Source: Candidatus Omnitrophota bacterium
GTDB taxonomy: Bacteria > Omnitrophota > Koll11 > Gygaellales > Profunditerraquicolaceae
Direction: 5' to 3'
Length of the DNA stretch: 7,855 nt
NCBI GenBank assembly: GCA_028717765.1
Contig: JAQUNE010000061.1
Span: 1 to 7,855, forward strand
Shown: positions 1 to 4,707 of the stretch, piece after piece
Layout of the letters: every line of letters starts with the position of its first letter
Numbering within the stretch: the first letter of the stretch is position 1
Notes under the pieces: generated by a model
Told to the model about the DNA's origin: nothing
Databases searched by the model: none
Seen by the model: the letters and a program-made list of their open reading frames with translations, nothing else
Position numbers and translations under genes: made by a program

Positions 1-962
1 TTACTACTTTTGTTGACAAGGGTTTAACTCCTAACACTACCTATTACTATATTATTTATGCCTTTAACGCTATTGGATATTCTGCAGATTCAGCAGAGAT
101 TAATGCTACAACCAAAGATATTGCTCCAGCTGCTCCTGTAATGATTTCAGCTACTGCAGATTCCAGTTCGCAGATTACCTTAAAGTGGGAAGACAAGTCC
201 AGCAATGAGGCTGGTTTTAGGCTTGAAGTAAGTGGTGATAATGGCAGTACATTTAAGCCGATTGCGCCTGATTTTGGCGCTAACGCTACTACTTATGTTC
301 ATTCTGGACTTATTGATGGAACAAAATATTATTATCGCATTAAAGCTTTTAACAGCGCCGGTGAATCAAGTTATTCTAATACTGTTAATGCCACTACTCT
401 TTTACCAGCTCCAAGTAATTTAATTGTCAAGGCAGCGACTAATGGTACCGTGATTGCATTAAGCTGGAAGAAAAATTCCACCACCCAAAGCGGCTTTGAG
501 ATTGAAGTAAGTATTGACAATGGGGTTACGTATAGCCCGCTAAAAACCGTTAGTACTATTGCTTACGCGCATATCGGCGTTAACCCTGGCGCAATCTATT
601 TTTACCGAGTGAGGGCAGTTAATAAGGTGATTAATTCTGGTTATTCTACGAGAGCTTTTACTCTTACTCCTTTACAAGCGCCAAAGCAACTCACTGCTCA
701 AGTAATTTCCCGTAACCAGATTAATTTATTCTGGAGTAGGGGCGCGGCTAATGAAACGCTTTTTAAGATTGAACGTAGTGACGGTAATATGAATAATTTT
801 AAGATTATTGCTACAGTAAATACCCGTGTCAATGTGTCTAGTTATTCTTTTCCGAGCACCGGGCTTACCCGTAACACCAGATATTATTATCGCGTGAGAG
901 CGGTAAATAATCTAACCCAATCAGGGTACTCGAATACAGTTAGCGCTACGACTAAACCGTAA
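1..962 (+). CDS. Fibronectin type III repeat protein, C-terminal part (5' truncated)
   Basis: The frame is already open at position 3 and runs to TAA at 960-962, giving 319 visible codons. The true start lies upstream, so the internal ATG at 141 is not the start. The visible part holds the tail of one FN3 module (residues 1-38) and three full modules of about 90 residues (roughly 41-133, 135-223 and 225-317). Each has the FN3 pattern: an entry proline (APAAP, LPAPSN, APKQL), a core tryptophan (LKW, LSW, LFW), and a late YYYRV/I-A-N strand ending in SGYSNTVSATT-like text. FN3 modules are beta-sandwich spacers and ligand-binding units, common in secreted or surface bacterial proteins. No membrane segment, sorting motif or catalytic domain is visible, and the protein ends directly after the last module, so any signal peptide or enzyme domain must be upstream. 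It lies next to a secretin operon and could be a secreted substrate, but a terminator separates the two and the link is inferred. The FN3 call is firm; the function is unknown. Confidence 0.93.
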   Translation, partial: TTFVDKGLTPNTTYYYIIYAFNAIGYSADSAEINATTKDIAPAAPVMISATADSSSQITLKWEDKSSNEAGFRLEVSGDNGSTFKPIAPDFGANATTYVHSGLIDGTKYYYRIKAFNSAGESSYSNTVNATTLLPAPSNLIVKAATNGTVIALSWKKNSTTQSGFEIEVSIDNGVTYSPLKTVSTIAYAHIGVNPGAIYFYRVRAVNKVINSGYSTRAFTLTPLQAPKQLTAQVISRNQINLFWSRGAANETLFKIERSDGNMNNFKIIATVNTRVNVSSYSFPSTGLTRNTRYYYRVRAVNNLTQSGYSNTVSATTKP

Positions 963-971
963 AGAGATCAA

Positions 972-989
972 ACTTGCGCAGTTGCAAGT
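972..989 (+). other. Small hairpin after the FN3 gene
   Basis: ACTTGC (972-977) and GCAAGT (984-989) form a perfect 6-bp inverted repeat with a 6-nt loop, 9 nt after the FN3 stop codon. No T-run follows, so it is not an intrinsic terminator by itself. It could stabilise the 3' end of the mRNA ahead of the stronger hairpin at 1021. It is short enough to be chance. Confidence 0.3.
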
Positions 990-1020
990 CTATTCAGTCA
1001 AGTCCATTGATGATATTTGA

Positions 1021-1057
1021 GACGGTTCTGAAGTTAAAGCAGAACCGTCATTTTTTT
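1021..1057 (+). terminator. Rho-independent terminator of the FN3 gene
   Basis: GACGGTTCTG (1021-1030) pairs perfectly with CAGAACCGTC (1040-1049) across a 9-nt loop. One A is followed by seven Ts (1051-1057). A 10-bp stem with a U-tract is a classic intrinsic terminator. It ends the upstream transcript and insulates the operon whose -35 box begins 11 nt after the T-run. Confidence 0.93.
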
Positions 1058-1067
1058 GATATTTTCC

Positions 1068-1095
1068 TTGACAAAACTCAAGATAGTGCTATGCT
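1068..1095 (+). promoter_or_regulatory. Extended -10 sigma70-type promoter of the secretin operon
   Basis: The -35 box TTGACA (1068-1073) is perfect. A 16-bp spacer follows, then TATGCT (1090-1095), which matches TATAAT at four of six positions. It is preceded by TGC (1087-1089), an extended -10 TGn element. Transcription should begin near 1101-1104, leaving a leader of about 20 nt before the AUC start at 1124. An inverted repeat CTTGA-N6-TCAAG (1067-1082) overlaps the -35 box, and a palindrome overlaps the predicted start, so the promoter is probably regulated. Confidence 0.78.
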
Positions 1096-1109
1096 CTCTA
1101 ACTAGAGAG
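1094..1109. promoter_or_regulatory. Palindrome at the transcription start, candidate operator
   Basis: CTCTCTA (1094-1100) and TAGAGAG (1103-1109) form a perfect 7-bp inverted repeat around AC. It starts inside the -10 box and covers the predicted start site, where a bound dimer would block RNA polymerase. A 2-nt gap is too small for an RNA hairpin loop, so a DNA-level role is more likely. The MerR-like protein encoded immediately downstream is the obvious candidate binder, which is an inference. MerR activators usually bind between -35 and -10, so this position fits repression better. Confidence 0.5.
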
Positions 1110-1132
1110 TAAGGGAGGTAAATATCTCTAAC
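1095..1132 (+). repeat. Direct repeat TCTCTAAC, two copies 30 bp apart
   Basis: Exact 8-bp copies lie at 1095-1102 and 1125-1132, start to start 30 bp, or about three helical turns, so both would face the same side of the helix. The first overlaps the promoter palindrome; the second covers the first codons of the MerR-like gene. A related 10-mer (GCTCTCTAGC, 4651-4660, against GCTCTCTAAC, 1093-1102) occurs just upstream of the lysS promoter. It may be a second operator half-site or chance. Confidence 0.3.
1113..1126 (+). promoter_or_regulatory. Ribosome binding site that fixes the AUC start
   Basis: GGGAGG (1113-1118) is a strong Shine-Dalgarno sequence, with 5 nt between it and ATC at 1124-1126. 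The reading frame is closed upstream by TAG at 1103-1105. It contains no ATG, GTG or TTG until well inside the conserved helix-turn-helix region. The position of this site therefore decides the start of the MerR-like gene. Confidence 0.7.
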
Positions 1133-1345
1133 ATCTATTTAATCAAAGACTTAGCGCGTTTAAGCGGGTATTCAGTATGTACCCTTAAATATTACCTTAA
1201 AATTGGCTTATTTAAGGAGATCAGCCGTAGTCCGGAAACGCGTTATCGTTATTTTGACGATTCTACAGTGGAGGTGTTAAAAAAAATTCATGCTTCGCGT
1301 AGAGCCGGTAAATCTATCCGGCAAATAAAGAATGAGCTATTATAA
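1124..1345 (+). CDS. Minimal MerR-type helix-turn-helix regulator with AUC start
   Basis: A frame with no ATG-type start encodes a 73-residue protein that is almost entirely a MerR-type winged helix domain. The recognition unit LIKDLARLSGYSVCTLKYY lies at residues 6-24. The wing contains YRYFDDSTVEVLKKI at residues 41-55, and the RRAGKSIRQIKNELL helix closes the protein at 59-73. It is the usual MerR DNA-binding domain without the dimerisation coiled coil and effector domain of full-length family members, which are typically 110-270 residues. Initiation is assigned to AUC at 1124, placed 5 nt after GGGAGG; a single C-to-G change at 1126 would give a canonical ATG and the N-terminus MSNIYLIK. 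It is the first gene of the secretin operon and overlaps the ATPase gene by 14 nt, suggesting coupled translation. It probably acts as a cytoplasmic DNA-binding regulator, perhaps of its own promoter. The domain call is strong; the start and the role are less certain. Confidence 0.82.
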   Translation: MSNIYLIKDLARLSGYSVCTLKYYLKIGLFKEISRSPETRYRYFDDSTVEVLKKIHASRRAGKSIRQIKNELL

Positions 1346-2150
1346 TGTCCTTGGGTTAGATAAAGAACCTTTCTCTACCAGCCCCGACCCGCAATTTTTG
1401 TATCATTCTACCAGCCATCATACTGTACTTAAACGTTTAGAAATTGGTATTCGTTTGCGCCGTGGCTTAAGTATTATCTTAGGCGATATCGGAACAGGAA
1501 AGACTACACTTTCCAGGGCACTCTTACAGGCATTTAAAGACGAGCCTGATTTTATTTTTCATCTTATTCTTGACCCGGGTTTTAAGTCCGAATATCAGTT
1601 TCTTTTAAACTTGGTAAAAATGTTCGATATTACTCCAAGTTTTAACTCCACTATTGATTTCAAAGAAGCCATAGAGAAATATTTGTTTCAAAAGGGGATT
1701 GAAGAGAATAAAACTATTATTTTATTAATTGATGAAGGCCAGAAAATAAATTTCGAAAACCTGGAGGCTTTGCGTACATTGCTTAATTTTGAAACTAATG
1801 AATACAAGCTTTTGCAATTGGTAATTATGGCGCAGGTAGAATTGTTGCCGCGGATTAACCGGATCAGGAACTTTTTGGACCGCGTTGCCCTCAAATATAC
1901 GATTAATCCCTTGGACGAAATTGAAACCAAGGAGATGATCGAGTTTCGCTTGAAACAGGCGGGCTTTATGGGCAAAAGCAGGCTTTTTAGTGACGGGGCA
2001 ATAAAATCAATCTATCAATTTACGCAAGGTTATCCGCGTAAGATCTCCATGCTTTGCCATGATGCCTTAGAAACTATTGTAATGAAGGAGCAGCCAGCAG
2101 TGACTGAAGAGGTAATTGAAAGCTTGACCAGGGAAAGAATCGGGGTATGA
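1332..2150 (+). CDS. gspA: ExeA/GspA-type AAA ATPase
   Basis: This 272-residue protein matches the ATPase part of ExeA/GspA. The N-terminus has the family signature GLDKEPFSTSPDPQFLY (8-24). A Walker A loop GDIGTGKTT lies at 51-59 and a Walker B strand IILLIDEGQ at 129-137. The sensor-1 region LVIMAQVEL (163-171) usually reads GQPEL. The arginine-containing GYPRKISMLCHDAL segment (233-246) matches the sensor-2 region G-x-PR-x-I-x-x-LC. Known ExeA/GspA proteins use ATP to help assemble the secretin through the cell wall. They are often longer, with a transmembrane helix and a periplasmic peptidoglycan-binding domain; both are absent here, so this copy looks wholly cytoplasmic. There is no good Shine-Dalgarno before ATG 1332, and the gene starts inside the MerR-like gene, which points to translational coupling. 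It ends in an ATGA overlap with the next gene. The family is secure; its exact task in this reduced system is inferred. Confidence 0.92.
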   Translation: MSYYNVLGLDKEPFSTSPDPQFLYHSTSHHTVLKRLEIGIRLRRGLSIILGDIGTGKTTLSRALLQAFKDEPDFIFHLILDPGFKSEYQFLLNLVKMFDITPSFNSTIDFKEAIEKYLFQKGIEENKTIILLIDEGQKINFENLEALRTLLNFETNEYKLLQLVIMAQVELLPRINRIRNFLDRVALKYTINPLDEIETKEMIEFRLKQAGFMGKSRLFSDGAIKSIYQFTQGYPRKISMLCHDALETIVMKEQPAVTEEVIESLTRERIGV

Positions 2151-2758
2151 AAGATAATATTTCTCCGGAAGAAAAACTTTTAAAGCTGATAAAAGGAGAT
2201 AAGAAGCTGCCTGTTGAAAAGAAAGATTCTCCTTTGCAACCGGCATTAAAAATTACCGCAAAAAAAAATGATCCGGGGCCGATCGGGAAAAATTTAGCTC
2301 ATTTTCTAATCGGTAAAATCAAGCCTTTGTTGATCATTGGCTCTTTAATTTATTTAGTTGCTGCTTTTGTCTATCCTTGGGTGGGTTTAAAGAAAATTAA
2401 TTTGCCTGTTATATCGGAGAAAATGAAGCAAACGCCACAGGCAGAGACAAAAAAGGAAAGTAAGCCCTTCGAATTTTATTTAAAAGGTATGCAGGGCCGT
2501 CAGATATTTGGCACTTTTTCCGGGAAAGAAGAGGGGCAGGCGGCGCAAGTTGCCGCGGAAGCGGATTCAATTAAGGATATTAATCTGATGGGCGTTATCC
2601 TTGGCGATAACCCACAGGCAATCATCGAAGATAAAAAAACCCAGAAAACGGTTTATGTTAGCCGCGGCCAATTTATCGGCCAGTTCCAGGTAGAAGAGAT
2701 TAAAGAAGGAAAAGTAATCTTAAATTATAAAGGGCAAAGATACGAATTGGGGGTATAA
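2147..2758 (+). CDS. Single-pass GspB/GspC/PilP-like secretion protein
   Basis: This 203-residue protein has a lysine-rich cytoplasmic N-terminus (1-58), one hydrophobic segment (about 59-80, LLIIGSLIYLVAAFVY inside), a charged linker, and a small C-terminal beta domain (about 141-203). That domain contains INLMGVILGDNPQAIIED and a strand pair ending in KGQRYELGV. It resembles the homology region of GspC, and the related GspB and PilP folds: LMGV, then a reported D/N-P-x-A-I-I turn, then V-x-x-G-Q-x-I. In those systems the periplasmic domain binds the N0 domain of the secretin, and a secretin follows here. The stretch FYLKGMQGRQIFGTF (110-124) before the domain resembles the segment ahead of the GspC HR domain. 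The start overlaps the ATPase stop as ATGA, so the two should be made in step. The gspA-gspB order of Aeromonas and Vibrio favours GspB; the domain itself reads closer to GspC. The topology is clear, but the precise subfamily is not. Confidence 0.72.
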   Translation: MKDNISPEEKLLKLIKGDKKLPVEKKDSPLQPALKITAKKNDPGPIGKNLAHFLIGKIKPLLIIGSLIYLVAAFVYPWVGLKKINLPVISEKMKQTPQAETKKESKPFEFYLKGMQGRQIFGTFSGKEEGQAAQVAAEADSIKDINLMGVILGDNPQAIIEDKKTQKTVYVSRGQFIGQFQVEEIKEGKVILNYKGQRYELGV

Positions 2759-2763
2759 CCTGT

Positions 2764-2778
2764 AGGAGGGGTTAAATG
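2764..2778 (+). promoter_or_regulatory. Strong ribosome binding site of the secretin gene
   Basis: AGGAGG (2764-2769) is a perfect Shine-Dalgarno sequence with 6 nt to ATG 2776. It is by far the best ribosome binding site before an ATG start in the window. This suggests the secretin is made in excess of the ATPase and HR-domain protein, as expected for a ring of a dozen or more subunits. Confidence 0.85.
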
Positions 2779-4650
2779 AAGAATAAATCAGTAATGTTTT
2801 TTACCGTGTTTTTTTTATTATTCAGCGTTTGGGCTTTTGCCGCTAAGGAAACTTCCGATCCTGATATTATAAATCCTTCTCCTCAAGTAAATCTTTCTCC
2901 TCAGATCCAGGCTGCTACTGCGCAGAGTAAGATCTCGTTAGATTTAAAGGGCATGGATGTTGTGGATGTGCTCAAGATGTTGGCGACCCGCGCGGCAATG
3001 AATATCGTCATCGGCAAGAATGTCTCGGGAAAAGTAACAATTCTTCTAAAGGATGTGGATGTGAAAGATGCTTTTGAAATAGTTGTGCTTGCTAATGATC
3101 TAGCATGTGATACAAAAGGCGCAATCATTAATGTGATGACTCAAAGAGACTATGAATTGCTTTACGGAGAGCGTTATCAGGATAAGAAGCAGGCAAAGAT
3201 CATTCAGCTTAAATATGCCAAGGCCGCGGATATTTCTAAGGCGCTGAATCAGATTAAAACCAATATCGGCAAAGTTGTGATCGATGAAGGTTCGAATACT
3301 GTGGTTCTCGTGGATGCCCCGGAAGCCCTAAAACAAATGGAAGATTTCCTCCAGAAGTCTGACCTGCCGATGGAAACCAGGGTTTTTAGTCTGGATTATG
3401 CCCAGGCAGAAAAGATCAATACTAAGCTTCAAGAAACAATAACTAAAGGGGTCGGTTCGATTAAATTTGACGAGCGTACGAATAAATTAGTAGTACGGGA
3501 TTATCCGGAGAAGCTCAACGAGATCAGTAAAATTGTTACCGCCTTTGATGAAAAAACTCCCCAGGTTCTAATAGATGCCCAGTTGATAGAAGTAGATCCT
3601 TCTGATAAATTCGAGATGGGGGTGAATTGGGATTATTGGATAAAAAAATATTTTGAATTTAGGTCCGCTTTGCCGATCAATACTGCTAGTACGCTATTCT
3701 TGGGTACAGTGCAAACTGGCACTCCCGATGCCCCGGGTAAATACAAGGCGGTGATGGATGTTTTGCGCACCATTGGCGATACAAAAATTCTTTCCAGCCC
3801 CAGGATCATGGTTTTAAACAATCAAGAAGCAAAGATACACGTGGGTAAAAAAGAGGCTTATATTACTTCTACTACTTCACAGGGGGGCAGTGGCAATACC
3901 GTAACTTCTCAGACGGTGAATTTCGTGGATACCGGGATAACATTGAGCGTTACCCCTACCATAAACAAAGAAGGTTTTATTACGATTAAGATAAAACCCG
4001 AAGTGAGCGAAGCGACTTCTGTAGATTTGCTTGCAGATGGGCAAAAAACCTCCGTACCTATAGTTACTAGCTCTGATGCCGAGACTACTGTGATGGTAAA
4101 AGATGGCGTGACCGTAATTATGGGCGGTTTAGCCAAGGATAAGAAAGATAAAACCGTAAAAAAGATACCACTCTTGGGCGATATTCCAGGCGTAGGTTTT
4201 CTTTTTCGTAGCACCAGTGATAATCTGACTAAAACAGACCTCGTAATTCTTTTAACTCCGCATATCATGTCTGGAGAAAGTTCTTTTTCTGATTTTGAGC
4301 AAGTTAAGCCGAAAGATGGTTTTATCGCAAAAATGGTGGACGGAAAGATCATTAAGGAGCGGTATAGCCGGCAGGATGCGCAGCAGCAATATTACAATTT
4401 AATCTCCAGTAAAGTAAAGGCCCTGACCTTATTTAACCAGCCTAAAGATACCAAGGGTTCTGTGGAAGTTCTCTTTACGCTGGCTGCTAACGGCCAAATC
4501 ATCTCCGGCCCGCAGATCGTTACCTCTGATAATCAGGCTTTAAACGAAACAGTAATTGCCTGTATTAAGGACGCGGCACCTTTTAATCCGTTTCCCGTAG
4601 ATTTAAAGAAAGCAGAAGAAACTTTCCGCGTCACGCTAGATTACAAATAA
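2776..4650 (+). CDS. gspD: Outer-membrane secretin with C-terminal TonB-like domain
   Basis: This 624-residue protein has a Sec signal peptide (hydrophobic 5-19, likely cleavage after AFA at 20-22). An N0/STN domain follows (about 52-125: ISLDLKGMDVVDVLKMLA, then VSGKVTILLKDVDVKDAF). Two N1-type ring domains come next (about 141-197 and 201-258), each with the D-x-x-x-N-x-(V/L)-V(V/L) pattern. The secretin barrel domain spans about 264-498. It includes TKILSSPRIMVLNNQEAKIHVG, a glycine-rich gate region (TTSQGGSGNTV), and the secretin signature IPLLGDIPGVGFLF at 464-477, then LVILLTPHI. Members form the outer-membrane channel of type II secretion or type IV pili. It is slightly shorter than typical GspD/PilQ and has fewer N-domains than GspD. 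Unusually, residues about 538-622 after the barrel look like a TonB/TolA C-terminal domain (SVEVLFTLAANGQIISG, then ALNETVIACIKDAAPFNPFP, then FRVTLDY). It is last in its operon, with no clear terminator before lysS. Type II versus type IV pilus assignment is open. Confidence 0.93.
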   Translation: MKNKSVMFFTVFFLLFSVWAFAAKETSDPDIINPSPQVNLSPQIQAATAQSKISLDLKGMDVVDVLKMLATRAAMNIVIGKNVSGKVTILLKDVDVKDAFEIVVLANDLACDTKGAIINVMTQRDYELLYGERYQDKKQAKIIQLKYAKAADISKALNQIKTNIGKVVIDEGSNTVVLVDAPEALKQMEDFLQKSDLPMETRVFSLDYAQAEKINTKLQETITKGVGSIKFDERTNKLVVRDYPEKLNEISKIVTAFDEKTPQVLIDAQLIEVDPSDKFEMGVNWDYWIKKYFEFRSALPINTASTLFLGTVQTGTPDAPGKYKAVMDVLRTIGDTKILSSPRIMVLNNQEAKIHVGKKEAYITSTTSQGGSGNTVTSQTVNFVDTGITLSVTPTINKEGFITIKIKPEVSEATSVDLLADGQKTSVPIVTSSDAETTVMVKDGVTVIMGGLAKDKKDKTVKKIPLLGDIPGVGFLFRSTSDNLTKTDLVILLTPHIMSGESSFSDFEQVKPKDGFIAKMVDGKIIKERYSRQDAQQQYYNLISSKVKALTLFNQPKDTKGSVEVLFTLAANGQIISGPQIVTSDNQALNETVIACIKDAAPFNPFPVDLKKAEETFRVTLDYK

Positions 4651-4669
4651 GCTCTCTAGCCTATTTGAG

Positions 4670-4698
4670 TTGACATAAATCTCATTCTGCGATATAAT
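4670..4698 (+). promoter_or_regulatory. Perfect-consensus sigma70 promoter of lysS
   Basis: TTGACA (4670-4675), a 17-bp spacer and TATAAT (4693-4698) match the housekeeping consensus at all twelve positions with ideal spacing. Initiation is expected around 4704-4708, which coincides with the lysS ATG at 4708. The lysS-lol operon should thus be strongly and constitutively expressed independently of the secretin operon. No T-box, attenuator or other leader fits in the 57 nt between the genes. Confidence 0.92.
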
Positions 4699-4707
4699 TG
4701 TAAAACT

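Noticed and set aside
141..962. ATG at 141 as the start of a separate 273-residue FN3 protein
   Set aside because: The same frame stays open to the window edge and encodes the end of another FN3 module with no Shine-Dalgarno before 141, so the gene continues upstream.
1067..1087. HspR-type HAIR operator
   Set aside because: The ACTCAAG arm matches, but the left arm is CTTGACA rather than CTTGAGT and the spacing is 5 bp short. No chaperone genes are nearby. It is kept only as a dyad of unknown role.
1091..1105. In-frame ATG upstream of the MerR-like gene (ATG CTC TCT AAC TAG)
   Set aside because: It lies within the -10 box, so it would not be transcribed from this promoter, and a TAG stop after four codons separates it from the helix-turn-helix frame.
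3909..4352. 147-codon open frame on the minus strand inside the secretin gene
   Set aside because: It lies wholly opposite the conserved secretin domain, its translation has no recognisable family pattern, and no ribosome site or promoter supports it. It is a shadow of the secretin codons.
4651..4669. Terminator after the secretin gene
   Set aside because: GCT...AGC gives at most a 3-bp stem and no T-run follows, so an intrinsic terminator cannot be supported.
4651..4707. Possible T-box or attenuator controlling lysS
   Set aside because: Only 57 nt separate the genes, the promoter fills most of them, and no specifier stem, T-box sequence or terminator hairpin is present.
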